From Tetragonia tetragonoides (Eukaryota; Streptophyta; Magnoliopsida; Caryophyllales; Aizoaceae): a DNA stretch of 64,000 nucleotides. Location of the stretch: contig CM076147.1 of NCBI GenBank assembly GCA_038025085.1, positions 44,166,766 through 44,230,765 of the forward strand, read 5' to 3'. Below are positions 21,879 to 35,500 of the stretch, piece by piece. The translations under genes and the position numbers were made by a program. The notes below the pieces were generated by a model. That model had not been told where the DNA came from. It searched no databases and worked only from the letters and a program-made list of their open reading frames with translations. How positions within the stretch are numbered: position 1 is the stretch's first letter; each line of letters opens with the position of its first letter.

Positions 21879-24573
21879 ATGGAACCATCCTCACTGCAAA
21901 CTAATGCTCCGATCGAAGAAGATGATGAGTGGGGTATGCACTTTTTATTCTTCAATTTTTCTTTTTTATTTTTTTTTATTTACACTTTTATGGATTATTG
22001 AACTTAGGGATTAGCAAAGAAATGAGTTGTCTTTTTATGAGGGGACGATTTGTTGATATTTGGTTCTTGTTATTGTTGGATGTATTGAATTAAATTTCGG
22101 ATAGTTGCGAATTTTGTTGTTTGGAGGTGAATATTCAATTGTTATGTTGCTCAGGTTCACAGTGTTGTTTTGGTTTTGATATTTGTTATAGTTATGATTT
22201 TAAGTTCTTAGTTTTACTGAATCAAAACTGGTGGTAGTCTGGTAGATAATTTGTGTTCTTATGCTTGAAATGCTTAAATTCAGGATGGTTGAGTTTTTGT
22301 TTGTTTTATGGCTTATTAGATTTTCACTGATTTAATCTGGGGGGAGTTATAAGAATGGTATCCTGGTGATTTTTGAATAATTGAATGTGAAACTCTGGTA
22401 CACATATGCACAAGTGTCCATCTTTTTTGGCCGATGAAAGTAGCAGTCACCGAGGGAAACGAATCGTGTATCCTCTTTTTTGTAGACTAAAGATGTTCTC
22501 TTCTGTTCTAGGAGTCTTATTGTGGAAACTTGCCAATCGTCCGTTTCCATATAATTCTAAGGAGGGGTTTCCAGGATTGTTATTGATGTTTCTGTTGACC
22601 ATTCTTGTTTGCTATATTGATCCTCAAGGAAGGAAGTTACTCTACTTTTTGTTTGAATTTTGATATATAGGAACTTTGTCATTTAGTAACTAACATAATA
22701 GCAAGTCAATTATCACTTTGCCAATGTTTCAAGGGAATGACATTCGAAGCTTAATATCTTCCATACTTGTGAAGTTAATCTTAGTTTCCTGCTCTGTCCC
22801 TCATTTTTCTCTACACTGTGAAGTTGATTACTTGCATCTAACAAAAGTGAGTTTTCAAGCTCAACCTGTCCGACTTTGTTGGATTATGTAGGTCATATGG
22901 CAGTCCTGTGTCTGTTTTTTTGCCTGATACATGGATGTTGCTCTATAGACTTATCTCATGCACACATATTGTATCAGATGCTATTTTATTGCTTTCCCAT
23001 TAGTCTACATATCGATACCATTTGAACATAATGCTTTTTCAAATACCAATGTGTGTCGTATATGTATTTCTGGTGAATCACAATGTCAAATAAGGAATTT
23101 TCTTTTTTATTAAGATGAAATAGTTTATTTAAATGCTTTTGTAGATTGAGGAAGATGATAAAGCAACTCCCATAGCTTTTGCTCACTACATTAGAGTGTG
23201 TTGGTTCCACATCTTCTGCTTGACAAACTGACACAAGCAGTTACATTACAATAATTAAAGCATGCATTTCAGTAGTATTTTAGACTCATCTATGAGACAA
23301 AATTGAAAGCTTGGACTTTGATGGTCTTCGAATGACATGCTTTTGCTTGACATACCGACGCAAGGTCGCAAACAGTTACAATTATTAAAGAATGCACTTC
23401 AATATTATTTTAGATTCGTCTGTGAGACAATTAAATGCTTGCACTTTGATGTTATTCGAATGATATGCTTGTGCCAGATGAGAAATTGTTGCAACAGCAT
23501 TTGGGCTTCTTCTAGATATGTCATGTCGTATAGGCTATGTGTCTTATGATTTTTGTGTCAGAATTAGTTTTTATCATATGAAGAACTTTAGTCTCTGTGC
23601 TTGTAAAACGTGATGTTGTGGACTCATTGAAGTTCCTTGCATGTTTATTGGGCTCTCGAGGCTAGTTATTGGAATTGGAAGGTGATACTTTGACTGTGAA
23701 CTCCTGAGGGCAATGTTGTGCTACATCAATCTGTGAGTGGACTGTTTTAATATCATACTGAAGCTACTTTTAGGAAATTATGTGCCATCAATTGATTGGT
23801 AAAGCTGTATTTGATGTGACAAGTTGGAATGATCCTTTTTATTGTTAGCCAACCAAGAAAGTCCGGCAATTCTCTCATAAACCAAACAGAAGAGAGCGCA
23901 ATGTGTGTCTCACTGAATGAGCAAAAAACGTTTTGTCTCATGGATTAAGTCCTAATTTTTTCAATATTGTCTTAGTATATATTTCATGATCTAGATCATT
24001 AGGATTTGGTCTTGCAGTGTAAACTGGAGTTAACTTTGTTACGTTAATTAATTGCTTCTCGTTTCTTGCAGACACTGAAGGATTTGTGATTCCGAGCTTG
24101 GGAATAGAAGACCCTGATCAAAATAAATCTGATGCTCCAAACGTGGTAGAATCCAAGGCTCCTCCCATTACGGTGAGCTTGCGCCTTATTTTGTGGTGGC
24201 TTGCCCCGAATGTACTATAATTTAAATTTGTTATGCTGCAAGCAAGTAAACTATTTTTGACCTCACTTGTGAAACCCTTGTTCTGCTTGACCAGGATAAG
24301 CTGGAACAGATCTACTTAGGACCCCACGGTGCCCCACCTCAGTCAAAACAACCAGAGGCAAATTCTTCCAGTCGTAAGCAGCGTTTTAAGCAGAAGCTCA
24401 AGGAAGCGGATAAGAAATCGACTAACATAGGGCGGGAGAATAAAGTAGAGAGCTTAAGAGAGCTTGTTGGCGGAACTGGCAAGGCTAGTGGCAACATGAC
24501 GAAGGGTTCTATGAAGGAGTGGCTTGACCCACACTGCAATGAGTCCCAGTTTGATCGAAAGCACTCTCACTGA
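21879..24573 (+). CDS. Conserved plant protein of unknown function, 144 aa
   Basis: Three exons: 21879-21933, 24072-24172 and 24295-24573, with GT-AG junctions (phases 1 and 0). The first intron is about 2.1 kb. The start is the ATG of MEPSSLQTNAPIEEDDEW. The protein is acidic at the N-terminus (EEDDEWDTEGFVIPSLGIED), has the middle motif YLGPHGAPPQSKQ, a basic helix (RKQRFKQKLKEADKK), then NKVESLRELVGG and the C-terminal WLDPHCNESQFDRKHSH. The arrangement of acidic WDTEGF-like motif, LGPHGAPP and WLDPHC tail looks like a small conserved plant family, but I know no function for it. There is no signal peptide or membrane segment, so it is probably nuclear or cytosolic. Its promoter lies within 400 bp of the end of satellite array A. 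Confidence 0.8.
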
Positions 24574-24956
24574 TTGAATACTACTTTTTTTGCAACTTGA
24601 AACAACATTTCTGGGTATTTCTAATCGTGTTGTCTTATACCAGAAAATTCAGACCTCTCCGTAAGTAGCACGAAGCATACACATGATGTATTCTACTTTT
24701 AAACCTGTTTATGATGAAATAATAACCAGACTTGTTGTAGCTACATCTTGTTTCCGGTTCCAATCAGCTATAAATTATATGGGTTTGAACAATGTATCTG
24801 TGCAGTGATGGAAAGCACCAGATGCCTCCGAAGCATAGGCAGTGATGCTGCTAAATACTTGAGAGCCCTGGTTGTTTCTGGAAGACAGGTAGTTGGATGC
24901 AACTGTCTTTAACACCAGATTCAGGGGGAATAACTCCTGAGTATGATTGTGTCGAA
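24574..24956. other. 3' flank, no gene seen
   Basis: Likely 3' UTR of the 144-residue gene, then unassigned sequence. A closed-ended minus-strand frame here has no recognisable domain. Confidence 0.4.
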
Positions 24957-25660
24957 AGTAATGAAATGCCCTTGGAGATTTCTTGGGATCGCTTTTCGAA
25001 TCACAAAAACCGTGGACTATACTCTTCATTTTCGGCTTTCGGTAACCTGATTGAGATATTTGCCAATCTTCTTAGGGGGGTTCACTGTCACCCAAGAGGA
25101 CTTTCGGTGCCCCCGTTAGGCCTTTTGAGTCTCTGAACTTCGTATTCACTCATGGTTACAATGTTCTTCATTTTAGAGTGGGTGACCAGTAAAATGGTCA
25201 TCCAAAGTCCAAACCTCATTAGAACTCGATAACCGACCCTAGGTGCCTTCCACGTCCCTTAGAGGTATCTCGCGATGATATGATGGGAAAATAACAACTT
25301 TCGTTATGCGCCTTCGAAAGTTCAAAAAACGTGGATTATAACCTTCATTTATGGCATCTCGGGGCCCAATTGAGACATTTTCCCAATTTTCTTTGGGGGG
25401 GCCATTGTCACCCAAAATGACTCCAATAGGTCGATTCATGTCCCTAGACTTCGTATTCACGCATCATTTTAGTGTTCGGGCCTTTAGAGTGAATGACCTT
25501 TTAAAAGGTCGTCCAAACCTAATAGGGACCCAATACCGACCCCGGGCCCTTCCGTTTACTCTAGGGGTGTCGACTCTGATATTATGTTGACCTAAATTCT
25601 CCGGAGTCCATTGTCACATAAAACCCTTGTGCTCCCGGTAGACCATCCGGATATATTTCT
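24957..25660 (+). repeat. Diverged satellite island, about 2.2 monomers
   Basis: Two strongly diverged copies of the 312 bp satellite, in the same orientation as array A. Recognisable pieces include CCGTGGACTATACTCTTCAT, TTTTCGGCTTTCGG, AAAAAACGTGGATTATAACC and CTCGGGGCCCA. Divergence is far higher than among array A units, so this is an old relic. Confidence 0.75.
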
Positions 25661-26582
25661 TTCATATTGGACGGCATATAAAGTGAAGCGTAGATAATGA
25701 TAATTGTAACTATTTCATTAGAAATCACCCCATGAGGTGCAAAATTCAGTGTCAATACTCGATCTGTTACTCCGAGTACGATATGAGGTGTAGCTAAATG
25801 AATTCAACTGATACCAGAGAGGGAGAAGCATCCAGTCATTCTCCTCCAAATTGTATCTGGGATATGAACACATACACAAGTGACAATGTACAGATGAGCA
25901 AAAAAAAAAAAGTGACAATGTAACAATCTGTAAAAGCTTTTCCAGCATCTTAGTGCTCCAGGAAACTAAATTCATACGCATCAGGGACTTCAGTAGGGCT
26001 CATATTGTGAATCTGTTGGCTGAACAAATGCAGTTCAGTTTATTCCTCCAACGCTAAAGTTATCCAATGTGGTTCTTGAATGTGAGCAAAGTGCATTGTC
26101 TTGAACAAAACCATCCTCTCCTTTGATGCCGCTGCAGTTTATCTGGACTAACTTCAAGTCTTCAACCAACATGAGCTACTAGTAATAAGGAGCATCTTTA
26201 TAAAAGATAATGCAGCTACAAGACCCAAGACAGGTGATGAGTATCTTTGAACACACTATTAGATTTTCACAGAAGATTCAAAGCTCTTGCTCATCCATTA
26301 GTTGGCTTTGAAAGTACCCAACAAAGAGTTTACGAGAAAGAGAAACGACAGGAACACTATAGAACCATTTAATCCCCAAACCTCATAAGTAATATCAGAC
26401 TCCTGAAGCCCCAAATGGCACAGGCAGTCAGCTCGCCTTCGATGGCCCATCTTCCTAAAACTGAAGAAAGAGCCTTTGGGCAACAAAAATATGCACTCAT
26501 ATCTAGTTGGGAAAAAAATCAAATGGAATGCTATTCATCTCTATCAAAGGCCACCCCTCAAAAAAAAAAAAAAAAATCTCTA
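25661..26582. other. 3' flank of the cysteine synthase-like gene
   Basis: Contains the likely 3' UTR of the minus-strand gene, with an A-run near 26561-26576. No other gene recognised. Confidence 0.4.
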
Positions 26583-29500
26583 TCAAAGGCCAAGAAATTC
26601 CAAACCAGTTGCAGATGGTGTCAAACCAAGTTGTGAGAGGTACTCGGCCTTGTAGAACCTACTCAGATGCCTCATCCCACTGTCACATAGAATTGTTACA
26701 ATCGTATGGCCTGGACCCAGCGTCTTTGCCACTCTGACAGCTCCAACACAATTCATGGCTGAAGAACTGCCTAAAAAAAGCCCATCATTCTTCAAGAGGT
26801 ACCTGAAAGCGAGTTGAAACCCTAATGCTATGAGAACAATAATTCACAGCATAAGGAATGGGGATAAAATAGATACAAAGAGATACAAAAACCTAGACAT
26901 CTCAACAGCTTCCTTGTCTGAGCCTCGGAATGCACCATCTAGCTTCACCATCATAAAATTCTGTGTTAACCTGTTGATCCCGATCCCCTCGGTTATTGTG
27001 TCAAAGGGGTTCCTTAGCCTCTTCCCTTCGGCCTCCTCCTTTGTGTACATGACTCCCCTTGTTACTCGATTGTACAAGCCAGAGCCAGGAGGGTCGATAA
27101 GGAAGCACTTAATATTTTCACTCTGATCCTGTTTGGTAAGAAGAAACAAGTTAGTTTTCTTCAGCAGGTACAAATAATTTTTGCAGATATCAAACAGCAG
27201 GTTTCACCTTCAGAAATTGGGAAACACCAGCCACTGTGCCTCCTGTTCCTGCTGCAGCCACAAATGCATGCAGCTTGCCTTCAGTTTGCTCCCAAATTTC
27301 AGGTCCTGTACCCTCATAATGGGCTCGATAATTGGCCAGGTTTTCAAACTGGTCTGCAAAGAAACCCCCAGAGCAGTCGCTTGAAAAAACATGATTTTTC
27401 TTCTCTTCCTCAAATGTTTCACCATTAGTTTGCTCCTGCCCTTCCCCAGGCCTCTGAATATTATTCCCACGCTTGGCAGCCAGTTCATTTGCTTCCGCTG
27501 CCCGTCTACGAGCTATGTTGACAAAGTGGTCCCAGTGAGTGATTGACACTGGTCTGACCCGTTCAACAGTAGCTCCCAGGGCTTCAATAATCTGAGACTG
27601 TAAAGAAAATTTTGGGGGGACACGAAGAGATGCATGATAAAGGAATGAGAAACAGGCTGAACCTACAGATAGCTTTTACAAGAACAGAAGGTCGGCATGG
27701 CAGAGAAGGCAAAAGACATACTTTCTCAATGGCAGCATCATCAGGAATTACAACATGGCACTTGCATCCATAAGCGGGAGCGACTGTAGCAAGGCTAATA
27801 GCAGTACTTCCGGCACTGCCTTCTGTGACCACTCCACCAGGAGCTAGTTGGCCAGAAGCAAATGCCTGCACAAACACCAGATATCAGGGAAGCACAGAAA
27901 AAAGCTACACAAGAATCCAGTCATCAACACAGCGCATGCCAGAACACAAGACATTAAGACCAGTAAAATGAAGGAGGTGCACATTCCTTTAGTAAGCTTT
28001 TAGTTGTACTTTGCCAAGATTACAGTGTAAAGTTTCAGATAGAGTGAAATAATCCATTCCAACAAAAGAAATAATATTTGGAATTGCTGCCTGTGAAATT
28101 CACACTTCATAGTCCACTAGAACCGCCAGTCATTGCAATTTGCAAGTAATATGGAATTTGCAATACTGAACTAACTTTGTAGTAGCCTTACTATACATGT
28201 TACACTTGACCTGTCAATTAGCAACAAAGTATATTTCACCTGAAATAAGTTTCTTATATGCTATAACCTAATAGACTTGTCTCCAGTATCCTAAAATAGT
28301 CCTATATATAGTATACAACTTCTATCCTTAATCTTTGTTATTATTTTACTTTTGTTCTATAAAAGTAGCCCCGGCATAACCAAGTTACTTGAACTGTTGT
28401 ACTAAGGCAGATAAGGATACAAGTTCAACAAACTAAGTTCCTGTCTGAATGCCTTTTCCTGAGACAGGTACACTGGAGTAAACGAAGAGTTTTAAGTAGA
28501 GCTGGCAAAATTTGACCCGACCCGAGAACCCGACCCATACCGACCCGAAAAGTTTGGGTCTTGAACAAAGAATTCCAACCCGAAACCCGATACTTACCGA
28601 ACCCGAAAAACCGACATTTATTGGGTCAAACCGGAACCCGCTCTGGGTCGACCCGTTGGGTTGAGGCTTTCAAAACAAGACATATCAGCATGAGAAAAGT
28701 GAATGACAAAAAACTTAATCATATCAGAATTTCTTACATATCAACCAATTTTGACATATGTAGTTTCAGATTTCTCTTTAATAAGGGTTTTTCTAATCCT
28801 TGTGGAACGATCTTAACTAATTGTTATATAGGTAGCGGTTTGATACTTCGTATGCATTAGTAAAAACATAATAACTCATAAAAACTTTACGAAATAGTTT
28901 TCAAGTAGATTAAAACCATATATATTATGTCTAATAACATTATAGTTTGCAACTTTTTTATTTTAAAGTTGAAAAATAGAATTAATTATGCAATTATAAC
29001 CTAATTAAAAAAATAAATGCACAACCCGTTGGGTCGACCCGAACCCGAACGCTCTGGGTCATGAACAAGCATTTCCCAACCCGAAACCAAAACAACCCAA
29101 CCAACCTGTAAATGACCCGACCGAAACTGACCCGACCGAAACGACCCGACCTGAACCCTGCCTGACCGACCCGTTTGCCACCTCTAGTTTTAAGTAACAA
29201 AATAGTATAGCACATAAGTATGGATATTTTAGCACAGTGGAGCAAACATGTTTTTTGGGCTTCTAAAAGGCCTCAAAACGAAGGTGGATATTTTGGCACC
29301 ACATCGCACGGAACACCCCTAGGGGACATGGGAGGCCTTCGCGATTGCTTATTTGGTCCCCGATAGGTTCAGGAGGGTGTTGTACGGGATACTGGTGTAA
29401 GAGTCGGAATACCAAAGGCATAGGTGATATCGAAGTTCGGGGATTCGGATGACCCTCCTGTGGCACCGAGGGTCCTTTAGGGTCATGATAAACACCTCGG

Positions 29501-32500
29501 TAAAGCTTGGGAAAAAATGACACCGTCGCCCCGGAAGCCGAAAACGAAGGATATAATCCACGTTTTTTGAGCTTCCGGGAGGCCCCAAAACGAAAGTGGA
29601 TATTTTCGTACCACATCGCATGGAACACCTCTAGGGGACATGGGAGGCCTCCGGGATTGCTTATTTAGTCCCTCATAGGTTCGGAAGGGCGTTTTACAAG
29701 ACATTGGTGTAAGAGTCGGAATATCAAATGCATTGGTGATATCGAAGTTCGGGGATCCGGATGACCCTCCTGGAGCACCGAGGGTATTTTAGGGTCATGA
29801 CAGACCTCCTCGTAAAAGATCGGGCAAAAATGACATAGGCGCCCTCTGTGAAGCCGAAAACGAAAGCTATAATCCATGTTTTTTGGGCTTCTGAGAGGCC
29901 CCAAAACAAAGGTGGATATTTTCACACCACATCGCACGGAACACCCCTAGGGGACATGAGAGGCCTTCGGGTTTGCTTACTTGGTCCCTGATAGGTTCAG
30001 AAGGGCGTTGTACAGGATACTGGTTTAAGAGTCGGAATACCAAACGCATGGGTGATATCGAAGTTCGGGGATGCGGATGTCCCTCCCGTGGCACCGAGGG
30101 TCATAATAAACCCCTCGGAGAAGTTCGAAAAAAAATGACACCGACGCCCCGGAAAGCCGAAAACGAAGGCTATATAATCCATGATTTTTGGGCTTCCGGG
30201 AGGCCCAAAAATGAAGGTTGATATTTTCACACCACATCGTACGAAACACCCCTAGGGGACATAGGAGGCCACCGGGATTGCTTATTTGGTCCCTGATAGG
30301 TTCGGAAGGGCGTTTTACGAGACATTGGTGTAAGAGATGCCAAAGGCATGGGTGATGTCGAAGTTTGGGGATTCAGATGAACCTCCCGGTGCACCGAGTG
30401 TCCTCTAGGGTCATTATGGATCCCCCCGGAGAGGTTTGGGCAAAAATGACACCTGAGCCCCGGGAAGTCGAAAACGAAGGATATAATCCACGTTTCTTGG
30501 GCTTCCAGGAAGCCCAAAAACGAATGTGGATATTTTCGCACCACATCGCACGGAACACCCCTAGGCTTTATGGGAGGCCCCCGAGGTTTCTTATCTGATC
30601 CCTGATAGGATCGGAAGGGCGTTTTAAAGGACACTGATGTAAGAGTAGGAACACCAAAGACATGGGTGATATCGAAATTCGGGATCCGGATGACTCTCCC
30701 CAAGCACCAAGGGTCCTCTAGGGTCATGATAGACCCCCAGTAGAAGTTTGGGCAAAATTAACACCCGAGCCCTGGGGAAGCCGAAAACAAAGGCTATATC
30801 CACGTTTTTTGAGCCCCCGGGAGGCCCTGAAACGAGGGTCGATATTATCGCACCCCATAGCACGGGACAACCCTAGGAGACAAGGCAGTCCTCCGGGATT
30901 GCTTATCTGGTCTCTGATAGGTTCGGAAGGGTGTTTCACGGGACATTGGTGTATAAAGTCGGAATATCAAAGGTATGGGTGATATCGAAGTTCAGGGATC
31001 TGGATGACCCTCCCGGAGCACCAAGGGTGTTCTAGGGTCATGATAGACCCGCCGTAGAAGCTTGGGCAAAAATGACACTCGAGTCCCGGAAAGTCGAAAA
31101 TGAAGGCTATAATCCATGTGTTTTGGGCTTCTGGGAGACCCTAAAACGAAGGTGGATATTTTCGCACCACATGTTACGGAACACCCCTAGGGGACATGGA
31201 GGCCTTCGGGTTGCTTATTTGGTCCCTGATAGGTTAAGAAGGGCGTTGTACAGGATATTGGTGTAAGCGTTGGAATACCAAAGGCATGGGTGATATCGAA
31301 GTTCGGGGATCCGAATGACCCTCCTGTGGCACCGCGGGTCCTTTATGGTTATGATAAACCCCTCGGAAAACTTTGGGCAAAATGACACCGTCGCACCGGA
31401 AAGCCGAAAACGAAGGCTATAATCCACCTTTTTTGGGCTTCCAGGAGGCCCCAAAACGAAAGTCGTTATTTTCGTACCACAAAGCACGAAACACCCCTAG
31501 GGGACATGGGAGACCTCCGGCATTGCTTATCTAGTCCCTGATAGGTTCGGATGGGCGTTTTACGGGATATTGGTGTAAGAGTCGGAATATCAAAGGCACG
31601 GGTGCAGGGGCGGAGCTAGGGGGACCAGTGGAATTGCTTATCTAGTACCTGATTGGTTCGGAAGGACGTGTTACGGGACATTGGTGAAAGAGTCGGACTA
31701 TCAAAGGCATGGGTGCAGGAGCGGAGCTAGGGGGACCTGCGAATCCCCCCCCCCCATGATTCTAAAAGTAATCAAATAATTTATCTTGCTGTACTTGAAC
31801 ATATAACAAATTTGTCTCAACTGGGGAAAGGAGCAAGTATTGGAGCTGCGCGTCTTGTTTTTTTTGGTATGGGTTCAAACCCCAACAACACCGCTTTTCT
31901 TGTTTATTAGCTCTCTCTCTCTTTTCCAGGTTTAATAGTTTTTACATTTTCTTTTTTTTATTTACCTTATAATAGTAGTTCTATTCATTTTTCTTTTTAA
32001 AAATTTGTGTAGTTTAATTTTTGAAAGTAAGCTAATGCACGTATATGGTATATCCTTTACCTCTAGGCTCACTTTCTTTAGTTTTATATAAGGCAAAATT
32101 TTGTTTAATCTTCATTCCTTATGAGAACTTTTTTTTAATGAATTCTTTTTTCTTTTTCTTTTTTTTCTTCAGTTGCAATTCATTTTACTTTGTTCTTTAA
32201 ATATTTTTTTTTTCAAGGCAATATCAGACGAGTAAGAACAATATAGTTGTAACTATTTTCTATATATCAAGTGGAAAAAACATATGTGATAGAAGACGAT
32301 CTTTAAACCAAATTCTATTACGAATTTCGGTCCCCCTTTAAATAATTTATGGCTCCGCCATTGCTTGAGTGATATCGAAGTTCGGGGATCCAGATGACCC
32401 TCCCGGAGCACTGATGATCTTCTAGGCTCATGATAGAACCCCTGTAGAAGGTTGGGCAAAAATGAGACCTGAGTCCCGGTAAGTCGAAAACGAAGGCTAT

Positions 32501-35500
32501 AATCCACGTTTTTTGGGCTTCTGAGAGACCCCAAAACCAAGGTGGACATTTTCGCACCATATTGCATGGAACACCCCTAAGGGACATGGGAGGCCTTCGC
32601 GGATGCTTATTTGGTCCCTGATAAGTTCAGAAGGGCGTTGTACGGGATACTGTTGTAAGAATCGGAATACCAAAGCATGGGTGATATCGAAGTTCGGGGA
32701 TCGGATGACCCTACCGTGGCACCGAGCGTCCTTTAGGTTCATGATAAACCCCTCGAAAAAGTTTGGGAAAAAATGATACAGTCGCCCGAGGAAGCCGAAA
32801 ACGAATGCTATAATCCACTCTTTTTGGGCTTCTGAGAGGCTCCACAACGAAAGTGGATATTTTCGTACCACATCGCACGGAACACCCCTAGGGGACATGG
32901 GAGGCCTCCAGGATTGCTTATCTAGTCCCTGATAGGTTCTTCGGAAGGGCGTTTTACGGAACATTGGCGTAAGAGTCAGAATATCAAATGCATGGGTGAT
33001 ATCGAGGTTCGGGGATCCGGATGACCCTCCCGGAGCACCAAGGGTATTCTAGGGTCATGACAGACCCACCGTAGAAGTTTGGGCAAAAATGACACCGACG
33101 CCCCGTGAAGCCGAAAACGAAGACTACATAATCCATGTTTTTTGGGCTTCTGAGAGGCCCCAAAACGAAGATGGATATTTTCGCACCATATCGCACGGAA
33201 CACCGCTATGGGACATGGGAGGCCTTCGGGGTTGCTTATTTGGTCTCTGATAGGTTCGGAAGAGCATTGTACAGGATACTGGTTTAAGAGTTGGAATACC
33301 AAACGCATGGGCAATATCGAAGTTCGGGGATTCGGATGTCCATCTCAAGGCACCGAGGGTTCTTTAGGGTCAAGATAAATCCCATGGAGAAGTTTGGGCA
33401 AAAATGACACCATCGCCACGGGAAGCCGAAAATGAAGACTATATAATCCACGTTTTTTGGCTTCCGGGAGGCCCCAAAACGAAAGTGGATATTTTCGTAC
33501 CACATCGCACGGAACACCTCTAGGGGACATGGGAGGCTTCGGGATTGCTTATCTAGTCCTTGATAGGTTTGAAAGGGCGTTTTACGAGACATTGGTGTAA
33601 GAGTCGGAATATCAAATGCATGGGCGATATCAAAGTTCGGGGATCCATATGATCCTCCTGGAGCACCGAGGTTATTCTAAGGTCATGACAGAACCTCCGT
33701 AGAAGTTTGGGCAAAAATGACAATGGTGCCATGTGAAGCCGAAAACGAAGACTATAATCCATATTTTTTGGGCTTATGAGAGACACCAAAATGAAGGTGG
33801 ATATTTTTGCACCAGATCGCACGAAACACCCATAGGGGACATGGGAGGCCTTTGGGGTCGCTTGTGTGGTCCCTGATAGGTTCAGAAGGACGTTGTACAG
33901 GATACTGGTTTAAGATTCGAAATACCAAATGCATGGGTGATATCGAAGTTCGGGGATGCGGATGTCCCTCCCGGGGCATCGAGGGTCCTTTAGGGTCATG
34001 ATAAACCCCTCAGAGAAGTTTAGGAAAAAATGATACCGACGCCCCGGGAAGCCGAAAACGAAGGCTATAATCCATGTTTTTTGGGCTTCTGAGAGGCCCA
34101 AAAATGAAGGTTGATATTTTCACACCACATCACACGGAACACCCCTAGGGGACATGGGAGGCCACCGGGATTGCTTATTTGGTTCCTGATATGTTTAGAA
34201 GGGCGTTTTACGGGACATTGGTGTAAGAGTCGGAATGCCAAAAGCATGGGTGATGTCGAAGTTTGGGGATTCAGATGAACCTCCTGATGCACCGAGAGTC
34301 CTCTAGGGTCATGATGGATCCCCCCGGAGAAGTTTGGGCAAAAATGACACCTGAGCCCCGGGAAGCCGAAAACGAAGGCTATAATCCACGGGGAAGCCCC
34401 AAAACAAATGTGGATATTTTCGCACCACATCGCACGGAACACCCTAGGGTTTATGGGACGCCCCCGAGGTTTCTTATCTGGCCCCTGATAGGATCGGAAG
34501 GGCATTTTAAAGAACACTGATGTAAGAGTAGGAATACCAAAGACATGGGTGATATCGAAATTCGGAATCCTAATGACTTTCCCCAGGGTCCTCTAGGGTC
34601 ATGATAGAGCCCCCCTAGAAGTTTGGGTAAAATTAACACCCGAGCCCCGGGAAGCCGAAAACAAAGGCTATATCCACGTTTTTTCAGCTTCCGGGAGGCC
34701 CCGAAATGAAGGTGGATATTATCGCACCACATCGCACAGGACAACCCTAGGAGACAAGGGAGTCCTCCGGATTGCTTCTCTAGTCTCTGATAGGTTCGGA
34801 AGGGCGTTTCACAAGACATTGGTGTAAGAGTCAGAATATCAAAGGCATGGGTGATATCGAATTTCGGGGATCCGGATAACCCTCCCGGAGCACCAAGAGT
34901 GTTCTAGGGTCATGATAGACCCCTAGTAGAAGTTTGGGCAAAAATGACACTCGAGTCCCTGGAAGTCGAAAACGAAGGCTATAATCCACGTGTTTTGGGC
35001 TTCCGGGAGACCCTAAAACGAAGGTGGATATTTTCGTACCACATCGCACGGAACACCCCTAGGGAATATGGAGGCCTTCGGGTTGCTTATTTGGTCCATG
35101 ATAGGTTCAGAAGGGCGTTGTGCGCGATACTGGTGTAAGAGTCGGAATACCAAAGGCATGGGTGATATCGAAGTTCGGGGATCCGGATGACCCTCCCGTG
35201 GCACTGAGGGTCCTTTAGAGTCATGATAAACTCCCCGGAAAAGTTTGGGCAAAAATGACACCGTCGCCCCGGGAAGCTGAAAACGAAGGCTAATCCACGC
35301 TTTTTGGGCTTCCGGGAGGCTCCAAAACGAAAGTGGATATTTTCGTACCACATTGCACGGAACACCCAAAGGGACATAGGAGGCCTCCGGGATTGCTTAT
35401 CTAGTCTCTGATAGGTTCGGAAGGGCATTTTACGGGACATTGGTGTAAGAGTCAGAATATCAAATGCATGGGTGATATCTGATATCAGAGTTCGGGGATC

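Noticed and set aside
26298..26522. Minus ORF just downstream of the cysteine synthase-like stop
   Set aside because: Lies in the probable 3' UTR, beyond an in-frame stop that matches the natural C-terminus of the enzyme.
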